A program made the position numbers and the translations under genes. This document shows, piece by piece, positions 21,601-32,633 of a stretch of DNA of 64,000 nucleotides. Position 1 is the first letter of the stretch, and each line of letters starts with the position of its first letter. The stretch spans positions 558,001 through 622,000 of the forward strand of contig JAOWBW010001041.1 in assembly GCA_026119855.1 (NCBI GenBank), written 5' to 3'. The notes beneath the pieces are model-generated. The model searched no databases and was not told where the DNA came from. It saw only the letters and a list, made by a program, of their open reading frames with translations. This DNA comes from Campanula takesimana (lineage: Eukaryota; Streptophyta; Magnoliopsida; Asterales; Campanulaceae).

Positions 21601-23464
21601 TAATTTTAGAAGGTTTAAGATTCTTTTACAAGTTTTTTGGGCACTATAAAATAGGCCTCATATTGTAATCCGAAAATTAGAGTTGATATTGATTTTTATT
21701 TGATTGCTTTGCAATTGTGAGGTTAATTCCTTGAAGCTTTAATAGCTTGTTGAAGGTGGTTTCCTTCGTATTTCAAGAACTTCATCATTATTGTTGTTGT
21801 TCTTGCCAAACCCTAATTCGTGGATTCGAATTGGGTCAATTAACTCGTTGATTCGATTAATTGCTATCCTTTTATTTTTATTTTAATTCCACTGCAACTC
21901 TGTTACATCAATTGGTATCAGAAAAGGACGATCCTTGGACGATGACCAACGATACGAAGGACATCATCACCGCATTGACAGAAAGTTTCCGAGTTTTTAA
22001 CGCAAATTTAAAACGGATACAAGAGGCTCAAGAACGAGAGGCTATGAAGGCAGCTAATCGTCATCGCGAGGAACTCATGGATCGAATGGATCATGCACAA
22101 TCAAAGGCAGAATTTTCTCGATACATGAAGCGCCAAAGTCGAACCAATGGGCGGTATAATCGACTCGAGTACTGGGCTGACGAAGAATCATATTGGATTC
22201 GACAGTTCCGTAACTTGGAAGCCCAACTAGCTTTGGTGGCAGCAGTGCCAACACCTCAGAGTTGTATCAAACCGGGGCAACGAGAAGGGGATCAAGATGA
22301 ACCTGTAGGACGTGAGGATAATCTCCATCGTAGTCCGTCGGCCGGAAGGGAAGAGTCAGATTCAAGCAAAGATGATTTGATTACGGTCGATTCTACGCCT
22401 CACGATCCGCTAGTTATGCTTGAAGGTTTCCCAGGAGCGGAGGTTTCGGAGGAGACACATATTCTTTTTGAAGAACAAGGGAATTTGATTGTGTGATAAA
22501 GGAGGACGTCTGTGCGGACCAACAGCGCGTTAGCCAAGACCCGCCTGGACACAGGTCCGACCGGCCCATCACCACAATCCGACCGGACCAGAACAGATAC
22601 GGCCACTCCTTCTCCAAGACCCGCCCGGACCACGTAGATGCTCGCCCATCCTTCAGCGGCGTCGGACACGGTCGTGCCCCCAATCCAGCACGGTCGTGCC
22701 GATGCTGTCGAGATCGCCCATCCTTCAGCCGCATTTGTGCACGGTCGAGCCTTCATTCTGGCGCGGCCGTGCCAGTTTGGTCGAGTTCCCCAGTTTCTTC
22801 CCAGCAATACCGCGCAATAATTTGATTTATTCAAAGTATCTTTTTAAGTGGGACGGCGTTTTTCAGACGGCAACCATTGGTGCATTACCAGCTGGGGTTA
22901 CACGGACTATTCGAGTTCGACATCTTTTGACAGAGGGGGTCCGGACTCGGGGTCGAGTCCTTTTTAAGGATAGGAGAATGATGTAGCACGGGTGTTTGAC
23001 AAAGTCAAACATATTAATTATTTGTGTATTTTAATTAGTATTTTAGGATTTAGTTTAAATTAGTTTCTATTTTATTTAGTATTTTCGTCATTATTTTTAC
23101 TAGGTCATTTAAAGAGTGTTTTAGAGTAGGATTAGGAGTGTTTTTGTTATTTTTGAGTCCTATTTTGTTACCATATAGGTTAGGGTTAATTTTAGAAGGT
23201 TTAAGATTCTTTTACAAGTTTTATGGGCACTATAAAATAGGCCTCATGTTGTAATCCGAAAATTAGAGTTGATATTGATTTTTATTTGATTGCTTTGCAA
23301 TTGTGAGGTTAATTCCTTGAAGCTTTAATAGCTTGTTGAAGGTGGATTCCTTCGTATTTCAAGAACTTCATCATTATTGTTGTTGTTCTTGCCAAACCCT
23401 AACTCGTTGATTCGATTAATTGCTATCCTTTTATTTTTATTTTAATTCCGCTGCAACTCTGTTA

Positions 23465-23525
<61 letters not shown>

Positions 23526-26500
23526 ATTGCCTATGACACTGTGGCAATGATGGGATTCACGAAGAGTAGCAGCCAATCCAAGATCACCAATTTTGACTTG
23601 CCCAAGATGGCCATTGACAAAAATATTGTCGCACTTTAGATCTCGGTGGATGACAGGAGGATCATGTCCGTGCAGATAAGCTAGACCTTCCAGAATTTGG
23701 TGCGACCAATCTTTAACTGCTCTCATACTCACTCTCCTGTATTTCTGTCTGTACCTGAATGATCGCACAACACATCAAGGGGAAAAAACAATTGAATTAG
23801 GTTACAAATTTTACAAAATCATGTTAAATAAAATAACAAGGTTTTGAAGATCATTACTCTCTGAGACTGCCGGAGGTGAACATTTCCGTGATGATGTTGA
23901 AGGTTCTCCGATCAACGTCGATCCAAGACGTGTAGAATTGCATTATGGAATCGTGATTGAGGTTTTTGAGAAGGTGAACCTCTGAGTAAAGACGTTGAAG
24001 ATCGTCCGGTGATCGGAATATGTCGTTAAGTTTCACCTGGTTCCAAGCGACTTCCATTCCAAGAACCTCGTCAAACGCCCTGTAAACGGTCTTCATTGCG
24101 CCTTTTCCAAGAACTTCCTTAAACTGCAAGCAAGAAAAATGTTCAAAAACATATCCACGCTGTTAGATATTCACATTGAATTTGAATAACTACCAATTAT
24201 GACTAGTTTTAGCAAAAACCCAGAGGCATCGCCAAACAAATTTGGCGAGGAGGGCAAAAAAAAAAAATTCAACTAAATCTTCCACGAAATGTAGTGTTGG
24301 AGAAAAGTAGCATTCAAGAACATAATATTTTGTTAAGGCAACTCATAGATCAGCGAATAAATATGTAATAAAAAAGATACTCCCTTTGGGAGAATCAAAA
24401 CTAAAAAATGGACGGTTAGGTGAGGCAAATAGTATAAATCAAATCTATCTCCATAATAAATTCAATGGAGATCCAAATTAGTAAATAGTAATTAGTTCAG
24501 ACTTTTGTTTTCAAATATGGAGCAGGGGAAATATTGGACAAATAATGATTTTTTTTTGAGTAAACGACCAAAATGACCCGCGTACTATATGATTTCTACC
24601 AAAATGACCCGTGTACTATCTAAACTACCAAATCAACCTGCGTACTATGCATAAATCAACCATATCAACCCAAATCGTTAGTATATGTTAATAAATGTTA
24701 ACGAATGTTAAAAACTTAACTAATATTACAATCAAAAGGGTTTAATCTGTAAATTATTAAACTAAGATATTGAAAATTGAATTATCAATTTACAACCACA
24801 CCCCCTCATCCCTTTTATAGTTTTATACTTCGAGTGAACAACCAATTTTGACCACTAAAATTATTTTTAAAAAAATAATGGGGTTAAAATAATTTATCCC
24901 TAATTTATACCCAGATTTAATCTAGATATGAAAATCTCACCCCACCCCACGACTGCTCCCAACAGCACACCCACCCCCACGACTACCCCATCCACCGCCG
25001 GCGATACCACTCAATCATCCTCCCGTCCACCTCACTCCACTTTCCGTCATCTTCACTGTTCTCCTTACCTTCTTTGACCGCAACTTTCTTCCCCACCCGC
25101 ACCGTAAAAGTACGACTCACACCCAATCCCCAATCAGATCTGGAAACAAGACTCATCGAAATAAACTTGGATCTGTGTTTTTGAATGTGTGCGTATGTGT
25201 GTGCGTTTATGTGAGTGCTCGTCTATTTGTCTCTCTGAATGTGCGTTGATGTCAATATTAGAACTGAGATTAAAATGGCCAAGCATGAGGATAAGTACAG
25301 AGATTTTATGGAGGCGGGTCCAAGTTTGGATTTTGAGTTTTATGATTCCAATTTTGAATTTCGTATGTATGACTTATGAATCTGGATTTGGTCTAAGGTT
25401 TGTTGTTGAATTTCGATATGTGTTTTGTGGTCAGGTTGGAATGGAATTAGTAGTTAATGGTTGTGGCTAATGGTAGCAGTCGGTGGTGGCACGGAAGGTG
25501 GTGGACGGTTATGGTGAGAAGGGAGGAGGAGGTGGTGGTGGTTGTTAGTGGGGAAGAAGGTACATAGTATACTCCATTTTAGTATTCACTTAAGCGGTCT
25601 ATAAATCCGTTTAATCTTAAGAAAAAAAAAAAAAAACAATTTTAGAAATCTGTTAGGTTAAGGAGCAATTTGAAACATTTAAATGAAACATCCGTTAAAT
25701 TACTAACGCTCATTGACATTTGTTAACTTCCATTAACTATTTGGGTTGATTTGATTAATTTATACATAGTACGCAGGTTACTTTGGTAGTTTAGATAGTA
25801 CGGAGGTCAAATTGGTTGTATTCATATAGTACGCGGGTCAAATTGGTTGTTTACTCATTTTTTTTTTGTTGATATTTTCAAAAGTGATAATAATTAATAA
25901 TAATAAAAATCAGGACAAGTGTACAACTCGGAAAAATTGGCTTCCTCTCCCACTTTATAATAGTAGACACATGGTTTCGCCACTGGGTTGTGGCTGAAAC
26001 CCTCATTGCCATACATAGAATTTCCGCTTATAAAATACTACCTCTGTCCCTAAATGAGTGTCCAAATTTCATTTTAAGGGATATTGAAAATCTCAACTTT
26101 GTGTAAAATTTGGTAGCAAAGATTCATATATAATCTTGTAATCTCCTTTCCAAACATTTAGTTTTGCACGTATAAAAAAACTGGTGAAAAATTTTTCGAA
26201 AAAAAACATTTAGGGACAAAGTTATGTTAAAAAAAGACACTCATTTTGGGACAAAAATTTCTTGAAAATGGACACTCATTTAGGGACAGAGGGAGTATTA
26301 TTTAAGAGGCCGATCTAATCAACAAGGGTCATTTTAGTTCAGTTGAAAACTATTTGGTTACAAAGTGGGTATATATGTCTGCATAAATTATGCACATATA
26401 AAATTATTTTCCCCAAAGCAGGAGCATTGTCCGCAGATAGCAACTGTGACGCCCATCCAATAATCCTTTTGACAGGATCATTCGAGACAAAAGCGGAGTA

Positions 26501-27391
26501 CGTCTTGAAACTACTCATGAAAGAAACTCTTTAGCTAAATCTGTCATTCTTTATGATAATTAATTTAACCGGAAGGCCACTAGAGTTATAATATGCAAAC
26601 ATAATCATGATTTTAATGAGAATAATGTGTATCGGTCAACTTTCCTGCATATTATTTATAGGAAATTCTTATAGAAAAGGGAACCACAAGGTTGTTGAAG
26701 TTTGAAAGTTATATCTTGGGCGACTTGAATGGAAACAAACTATCATGCCGACACCATTTGTGCCCTCCACCTTTGCCACTTTTGAAAATTTAATTGATCA
26801 ATGAAATATGAACTCTTTCTTTAAAACAATTTTTTTCCGGTAAAATTAGGTCATTTTGCATCAAAGAATCAGATTTTGGATAAAACACCATTTCCATCAA
26901 TCGTTAGAAGTATTTGATGAACGTAATATTGATCTTTTCAGTAAATCAAAAATAAACAAATCCAAATTCAATGCAATAGCTAACTATTGAGCGAAAAACA
27001 TGAACCATCAAGTAATTCATTTGAACACCCATAGAGAAAATCATGAATCATCAAAAATTGACCAACACACACCGAGCAGAATTAGAATTCATGTAACATC
27101 AAATAACTGATTACACATACAGAGCAAACTTAAAATTCATGAGTCATCAAATAACTGATTACACATGCATATACAAACAGTAAAAACAGAAATGATGAAT
27201 TATCAAGAAAAATATATTTACAAACAGAGCAAAAATAAAATCATAAAGGTCAGATAACTGAATTATATAAAAATCAGCAAAATTGAAAAACAAGGAGTTA
27301 CCCGTCCGTATCGACCGGAAGGATCGACTTCAGAGTAACCCAGCTGAGATTTAGCTCCATTAACAGGTTGAGTCATCCGGGATTTGTGCAT
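18665..27391 (-). CDS. WNK: WNK (With No Lysine) serine/threonine kinase, 7 exons, 610 aa
   Basis: CDS = complement of 18665-19110, 19627-19962, 20483-20795, 20926-21083, 23531-23754, 23858-24123, 27302-27391, which sums to 1833 nt and reads open. ATG at 27391 begins MHKSRMTQ. The kinase domain spans about residues 31-288. The glycine loop GKGAMK has the WNK-type lysine (K41), and the usual beta-3 lysine is Asn58 (VAWNQVKL). HRD is at 155-157, DLG at 176-178 and the GTPEFMAPE loop at 194-202. An OSR1-C-like domain follows at about 325-395. The tail includes HRSLVEEISKRRLNNTVGAI. All junctions are GT-AG except the exon 3 donor (GC). Plant WNKs act in cytosol in ion, clock and G-protein signalling. 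Intron 1 is 3.2 kb and intron 3 is 2.4 kb, both swollen by transposons. It is closest to the WNK4/5 type by its tail, with modest certainty. Confidence 0.93.
20140..20379. mobile_element. MITE in WNK intron 5
   Basis: Ends CGCCGTCCATCCTGGATTGATAG and ATGAGACGGACGGAG with TA on both sides, inside the intron between exons 5 and 6. A (GA)n run lies at about 20255. Confidence 0.65.
21154..21387. mobile_element. Stowaway-like MITE in WNK intron 3
   Basis: Ends CTCCCTCCGTCCCACACCAATAG and ATTGGTATAGGACAGAGGGAG, TA target duplication, about 234 bp. An LTR element begins six bases after its right end. Confidence 0.85.
21942..22496 (+). CDS. Single ORF of the non-autonomous LTR element
   Basis: A 184-codon ORF from ATG 21942, 20 bases after the PBS. 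It is hydrophilic and probably coiled coil (TALTESFRVFNANLKRIQEA, EREAMKAANRHREELMDRMD), then Glu/Asp/Ser-rich (GREESDSSKDDL), ending LFEEQGNLIV. Position right after the PBS suggests a gag-derived or coil-type leader protein, but no zinc knuckle or capsid motif is visible. Not recognised. Confidence 0.55.
   Translation: MTNDTKDIITALTESFRVFNANLKRIQEAQEREAMKAANRHREELMDRMDHAQSKAEFSRYMKRQSRTNGRYNRLEYWADEESYWIRQFRNLEAQLALVAAVPTPQSCIKPGQREGDQDEPVGREDNLHRSPSAGREESDSSKDDLITVDSTPHDPLVMLEGFPGAEVSEETHILFEEQGNLIV
22667..22773. repeat. Second cluster of GGCACG-CGTGCC near-palindromes
   Basis: Four related words (CACGGTCGTGCC at 22667 and 22688, GCACGGTCGAGCC at about 22739, GGCGCGGCCGTGCC at 22760) lie in the 3' untranslated part of the non-autonomous element. 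They match the word in the LTR at 1398-1580. Confidence 0.8.
23470..23525. repeat. (AT)n(AG)n microsatellite beside the GC splice donor
   Basis: AT repeats followed by AG repeats between the right LTR and WNK exon 3. The target duplication TATAT of the LTR element is drawn from this run. Confidence 0.95.
23529..23531 (-). promoter_or_regulatory. GC donor of WNK intron 3
   Basis: The minus strand reads GTCATAG/GCAATTC at the end of exon 3. The conserved SVIG/TPEF junction in phase 1 fixes this boundary, and exon 4 restores the frame (G + GA). There is no GT nearby, so the intron is GC-AG. Confidence 0.8.
24558..25856. mobile_element. MULE-like non-autonomous element in WNK intron 1
   Basis: A 1.3-kb element with terminal inverted repeats of about 165 bp: GAGTAAACGACCAAAATGAC at left, and its imperfect complement ending GTTGTTTACTC at right. 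The TIRs contain three subterminal copies of a word like TGACCCGCGTACTAT. Flanks are A followed by nine or ten T on both sides, fitting a 9-10 bp duplication. The inner 24950-25560 is more GC-rich (CCACCGCCGGCGATACC; GGAGGAGGTGGTGG), as in captured host DNA, but I see no clear protein. Confidence 0.8.
26038..26295. mobile_element. Stowaway-like MITE in WNK intron 1
   Basis: Ends CTACCTCTGTCCCTAAATGAGTG and CACTCATTTAGGGACAGAGGGAG, TA flanks. Same family as 42609-42819. Confidence 0.85.
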
Positions 27392-28387
27392 GGCGGCGGC
27401 CGGAGCAATCAATTGGAAAGCAAACCCTTTGAAATTGAAAACTGCTTCTAAATTTATAATCTTTACTCTAAAAAAGCAGAATTAAATGCTACTGGAATAT
27501 TACTCTGTTACAACTTTCTTGAAATTGGGGGGGCAAACAAAAACAGGTGCTAGATGATCGGGGGTTTTCCTTCGTGATTTTCGTAAGGGAAAACACCGAA
27601 AACAAGCCAAAAGATAATTGAACAGTCAATTTTGAGCATAATCCAAGAAGCCATTGCTGTAATTTGTGCGTTAGAAGACATTTAAGATGTGGGTCTTCAG
27701 AAAAAATCAGGGTAGGCGAGAGTGAAAAAAGTGAAATTTTTTGATTTTTTTTTCCTGGCCGGTCAAAAAGAAGAGTAAATTGAGATTGTGGGTTGTGATC
27801 TTTTAGGAAGATTGAGGAAAAGGGGTTTAGAAATTAGAAAGATTGGACAGAGACAGGGACCTGAATTTGAAATATCTGTGGCCGCGTTTGGGTAATGCCA
27901 TTTATGATTTGGGAAAAAGAATCTTGAAAATTGATTTCTGAAAGAGAGAGTGGGGGGTTAAAGAGAAGGAGGGGTTTTGAGGATTTGGTTGAGACAAAAA
28001 TGGTGGGGTTGTTAAACTTGTTTGTGTGTATATAGCAAAGTCCAAGGTGAAAAAGTAAGGGCCACTTTGAGGTCCCCAAATCACAAATAAATACTCCCCC
28101 GGTCCAAAATAACTGTCAATTTTAGACCAAAATTTTGATCTAAAATAATTGTCACTTTTGAGCTAAATGTCTCTCTTATCCTTGCATTGAAACTTGTTCT
28201 CTTTTATTAATTATCTTAGTGTGAGACATTAATGTAAGAAAGTTGCACACTTAATAGGGGTAAAGTTAGAACTTTTGTCACTAAGTCATAATAATTATTA
28301 CATTTCTTAAGAGTTGTGCAAATGTAAAAAAAGACAAATATTTTGGACTGGAGGGAGTAGTAAGTTGACACAGTCGGTAGAGTTTAT
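27392..28387. other. 5' leader/promoter side of WNK, with a MITE
   Basis: AT-rich sequence upstream of the WNK ATG. A MITE with ends CTCCCCCGGTCCAAAATAACTG / TATTTTGGACTGGAGGGAG occupies 28094-28357 with TA flanks. No certain TATA box assigned. Confidence 0.6.
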
Positions 28388-28433
28388 ACTCCCTCCGTCT
28401 CGTACTTATCGTTATTAAATGAGAATTCATTAA

Positions 28434-30371
28434 GGTGGTGTTTGTTTTTTGAGGTGGTCTCTCATGAGAACAAGGGGATCCGTCTCATGTATGAGACGTG
28501 TCGACCCATGACCCATGGGGCATGACCCGCCACGTGGCAGCCTCCCATAGGTCCAAAAAAAAAATTTGGTTTTTTTGAGTTTTTATATTATTTTTTCGGC
28601 TTTTCCGTCGTTTACCAAAAGTAATAGTTACCATAACTTAATGTAATGACTGTATACATATAAAATAACATTGTTCATAAGTAAACGTAACACCTGTTTT
28701 ACAAAAAACAAAAGCTTGTTTTACCCATTTTTTCAAATGTAATACTAACTATAATTACATGTAACTCAAACAATATCTAAATGTAATTATCATTTATACT
28801 GAAATGTAATAATGCTTTTGCAAAAATGTAAAATATTGTGTATTTTGATTTAATTTTTTGAAAGAAAGTAACATTTGAAAAGTAATTGTTTGTACAAGTA
28901 AATGTAACACTTTAATAAAAAGAAATTATAACATATTTCTATAGATAATGTAATACTTTTACATGTAACACTAATCAAGTGTTTTTAGCTCAAAAAATGT
29001 AAATGATTGAATTATTACTTTTTCTATACATATGTGTTACAATTATGTATAAACATTATTACATATAAGTAACATGTTCGTTACATTTTAGTTGTAATAT
29101 TACTTTTGGCAAACGAAGAAAACATAGAAAAAAAACACTGTTACTTTTCTGTATATATGTATTACTTTTATGTATACAAACTGTTACTTTATATGTATAC
29201 AGTCATTACATTAAGTTATAGTAACTATTACTTTTAACAAACTGAAAAAAAAATCAAAAAAAAATAATTTTAAAAATAAATGGGCCTATGAGAGGCTGCC
29301 ACGTGGCAGGGTCGACCCCTGGGTCCAGGAGCCGTTAAATGGGCCGGGTCGGACTGGTCAAAAAACCCGTCTCATGGATGAGACGGGTATTGCATGTGTG
29401 CACGGAAGTTTTTGTCTTGTTTTTTTTAAGTGTTAAGTCCTGAAATCTGATTTCACATCTCAATATGGCTGAATTGATAAGAGGCAGCGTCTGAAGTCTG
29501 ATTTCTGAATTAGTCAAGCTGTTTGATTATCCATCTGAATTCATCTTCTGAATGAGTCTGTTTTACCATTTTATACTTTAAAATATTATATAATTGTCAT
29601 AATTAATAAGAAGTGTTGAATGTCATTAATATTGTCGCATTTTAACAAAAATATATTTATCAAATCACTAATATAAATATCAATGAATAAAAAACCAAAT
29701 CTCAGATTTAAAAATAGAAACACAAATCTTCAAAAAATTACTTATACACCTTCCATTTCACTTGAAATATGATTTTAATAAATTTGGCTAGACTTTGACC
29801 AAGTCTTTTAAAGAAACATAATGATTCTAATAAAAATTTAAGTATTGTTATCGTATCATGATTAATAATATTCTCAATAACAATTTCTAGATTTACATTG
29901 GTATAATTTTTTTATTCAAATTATTAATTAAAGTATAATAAAAGCTATAAAAATACTATTTCGAACGGGACAAAGACAGTATATAGTACACATTAGTAAT
30001 AGAAACAAGCATATAAATTTTATAGGTACAAAGTACATACAAATTAAATTCATTATCTCCTGGTTTTCTTTTGTATTTTGTTTTTTTTATCTCCATGTTG
30101 GAGGAAGAGAGGACTGAGGAGAGAGGAATGTTGAGGGAGAAGAAATGAGAAAGGTAGTGCTGGAATTTATGAAATACAATAGGGATAGTTTTGTACAAAT
30201 TTGATTCAGAGGCAAATAAGTCTTGGTTTTATGTCTGAACGCTTCAGAGGTAAATAAGTGGCTATCTTCTGATTCAGATCGGGAAAAACAAACACACTTA
30301 ATGCTTCAATGTCTGACTCGCTCAGACAATCAAGCCCATTTCAGATCTGAATTCAAAAAACAAACAAGGCC
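28434..30371. mobile_element. Tourist/PIF-Harbinger-like element, TAA duplication
   Basis: Starts GGTGGTGTTTGTTTTTT and ends AAAAAACAAACAAGGCC, which are imperfect inverted ends. TAA is present on both sides (28431-28433 and 30372-30374). TCTGAAT-type subterminal words recur near both ends. No transposase seen. A foldback element lies inside. Confidence 0.75.
28457..29400. mobile_element. Foldback-like element with long inverted arms
   Basis: The left arm has CCGTCTCATGTATGAGACG, GTCGACCCATG and GCCACGTGGCAGCCTC. The right arm mirrors them (GAGGCTGCCACGTGGCAGGG, GTCGACCC, CCGTCTCATGGATGAGACGG). The AT-rich inner arms also mirror each other (AAAAGTAATAGTTACCATAA versus its complement near 29220). 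Arms are about 250 bp or more each. Exact ends not fixed. Confidence 0.65.
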
Positions 30372-30514
30372 TAAGATTAAAAAAATATTGGAAAAGTAAG
30401 TATTGTGAGTGAGTAAAAGAAAAATAATAAATTAATATATAGTTGTTGTGAGTGGATACGAGAGAGAAAAATGAACATTTTGAATAAGTAGCAATAACTA
30501 TGGGGCGAAGGGAG

Positions 30515-31038
30515 TATTTAGAAACGATGTCTTAGCACAAAAAAGTTTAATGTTTAATTAATATTTTTTTACGATGTCTACTCCCGAAGGAAAGAGGCGA
30601 AGAAACGGATCAAACCATAGCGCTCACTGAGGGTGAGACTTGACTTTACCAAAATGCTACTCATTTAGGGACAGTTTAATTAATTTATTAATTAGTGTTT
30701 AAAATATTTTTCAATATGTCAATCCATTGAATAATTATCCAACAATGATTATCAATTAAGATCTTGAGTGTAAGATAATCTCGGAAATATTCTGGGCCTC
30801 CAAAACCACTCATATTTTTACTGTTTCAAAAATCATAAAATTTTAGAGAAAACTAGTTTTTTCATAAGTCATAAAAAATCATGTTTTAAATATATAGACT
30901 TGGTGTTTTAAGGCTTAAACTCGCTGTTTAAGGCATAAACTTGCCATTTTGTTTTCTTGGAGTTTTAATGCCTAAACTCACTGTTTTTTTTTAAGCCTAA
31001 ACTCACTATTTTAAGGGTGAACCCATATTTAAAAAGTA

Positions 31039-31103
<65 letters not shown>

Positions 31104-31389
31104 GCTCAAGTCATTAGAGCCCCTTTCTATTTCAATTTCCTTCCAAAACTCTAACTTAGACTACATTTTGGCAAGATACATTAGCTCCAATTTTAATTGT
31201 CAAAAATACAATTATTACAAATCCCAAAAAGATTTATTTCTCCATTTTTCTTTGTCCTTAATAAGTCCCAGCATAATGAATACCAGCATGAATAGTTTAA
31301 TAGACAAATTCATTAATACATTTACATTGGGTTCTACTATTTACACATATTTTTTTTATTTAAAAAATTGTGCAAAAAACTAAAAAAAA
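30515..31389. other. AT-rich spacer with (TA)n microsatellite
   Basis: No gene seen. About 30 TA dinucleotides occupy 31040-31100. Repeated phrases of the type TTTAAGCCTAAACTCACT lie at about 30900-31020. Confidence 0.8.
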
Positions 31390-32633
31390 TTAACTAACCA
31401 AATAATTATGAAACGTACACATCATATTTTTTTCATCATATAATAATGTTGCACCAAATACAGTGGTCTGCTTGTGATGATTTACACCAACAAATAATCC
31501 AAAAGGTCTACCATCTTTCTTTGTCTTATACGTTGTATCAAAGCAGACTACGTCATCGAAATGAGTATAATCTAACATCATTTTTGCATCTGCCCAAAAA
31601 ATATTAGTTATCATGTCATCTTCATCAACCTGTATACCATAAAAAAAAAGTTAGGACTTAGGATCCTCCGATTTCATGTTTTGTAAATATTGTAAAGCAC
31701 CACATGTGTCCCCACTCCTCATATTTATAGTTCTCTTGGTTTGCGAGTAATTTCAGAAGTCTTCAGGAATAAATCCAAAGTTCTCGTGTCCACCTATTTG
31801 TCTTGCCATGAATTCGAGTGTAGCTTTTGGGGTTATACCAGAACTCTCTACAGTGGCGGATCTAGGATTTCCAAGCACCGGGTGCACAATTTACACTAAA
31901 TAACTTCATACCAAAAAAATTCCAAGCGTCTACTAAGTTCACACCCCTTCTAGTTAAATTGCCACTCTAATTAATTTTTTTGGGGGTGCACTTAGTAAAA
32001 AAAAAAAAAAAACTTTTTTTTAGTTAAAAAAATTGGGTTGACCGGGTGCACGTGTACCTCCTACTGACACTGTAGATCCGCCCCTGACTCTCTACCATAT
32101 CAGCTAGTGCCGCTTGAGCAAGTGAAATTTTTCGATATGATCTATGCATATAAGTCTTGCTTGGGCTGGTAAAAGAGTGATTATGTTTGACTACGAATTC
32201 AAATATTTCATTTTCTGTAGTTAAATGACGACAACTAATTTTCATGTTAGCTGGACATAAGCATCTTGATTCAGGGCGACTATTTTTTACGGTAGCATCT
32301 CGTTTGTCTTTTTTCCGTTCTCCCTCGCGTGAGCAACAAAATGTCCTATCCAGTACTTTGTTTGTGTACTTGTGTTTATGGACTCTACTCAATCGGATCC
32401 CAAAACCCACTTTCTTGGCATATGTGTTGTAAAACTTATAAGCTTCATCCTCAGATTGGAACTTCATGCCAAGTACCGGGATATCTTCCTTGCAAATTCT
32501 TGAGTGAATATGGTCTGTACTAAAAGCACCAGCAACATTAACATCATTCTCCCCCATTTGAATTGTCATCAAGCTCGTGCATGACATTTTCAAAATCTAG
32601 TTTACGACGTGAAGGTGGTCCGTCTCCCTCCAT
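31390..32633 (-). pseudogene. FAR1/FHY3-related (FRS) pseudogene
   Basis: Minus strand. The likely ancestral start is ATG 32633 (MEGDGPPSRRKLDFENVMHE), frameshifted near 32550. The FAR1 DNA-binding domain follows (DIPVLGMKFQSEDEAYKFYN, YAKKVGFGIRLSRVHKH, FCCSREGERKK, FVVKHNHSF). After a 236-bp hAT insertion the frame resumes as SSGITPKATLEFMARQIGGH. It reaches EDF and an in-frame TGA, then YSQTKRTINMRSGDTCGAL and another stop. A MULE-transposase domain piece follows (MITNIFWADAKMMLDYTHFD, DVVCFDTTYKTKKDGRPFGL). The sequence stops at LLYDEKNM; the C-terminal half with the SWIM zinc finger is absent. FAR1 proteins are nuclear factors domesticated from Mutator-type transposases. Two stops, frameshifts and a truncation make this copy dead. 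Confidence 0.87.
31851..32086. mobile_element. hAT MITE inserted in the FAR1 coding sequence
   Basis: 236 bp, ends CAGTGGCGGATCTAG and TAGATCCGCCCCTG, with the 8-bp duplication ACTCTCTA on both sides (31843-31850, 32087-32094). Removing it and one copy of the duplication restores the FAR1 frame. A relative starts at 63857. Confidence 0.93.

Larger units (their letters stand above)
21393..23469 (+). mobile_element. Non-autonomous LTR retrotransposon in WNK intron 3
   Basis: LTRs at 21393-21910 (518 bp) and 22979-23469 (491 bp) share TGATGTAGCACGGG...CTCTGTTACATCA. They differ by a 27-bp deletion in the right copy and a few substitutions. A 5-bp duplication TATAT flanks the whole (21388-21392 and 23470-23474). 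A PBS TGGTATCAGA lies at 21913 and a polypurine tract GGATAGGAGAA just before 22979. Inside there is one ORF and no protease, RT or integrase. The run CTCGGGGTCGAGTCCTTTTTAAGG before the right LTR resembles gypsy chromovirus 3' ends. It lies opposite to WNK transcription. Confidence 0.92.
28388..30514. mobile_element. Stowaway-like MITE split by a nested insertion
   Basis: The left end CTCCCTCCGTCTCGTACTTATCG (28388) and right end AATAACTATGGGGCGAAGGGAG (30514), with TA flanks, belong to one small MITE. Its halves (28388-28433, 30372-30514) are separated by a 1.94-kb element. Confidence 0.8.

Noticed and set aside
22400..22834. Minus and plus open frames of about 100-144 codons
   Set aside because: GC-rich 3' non-coding part of the LTR element with palindromes; no protein-like pattern.
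25189..25470. 93-codon plus frame in WNK intron 1
   Set aside because: Cys/Val-rich frame inside the MULE-like element; no convincing similarity to a known protein.
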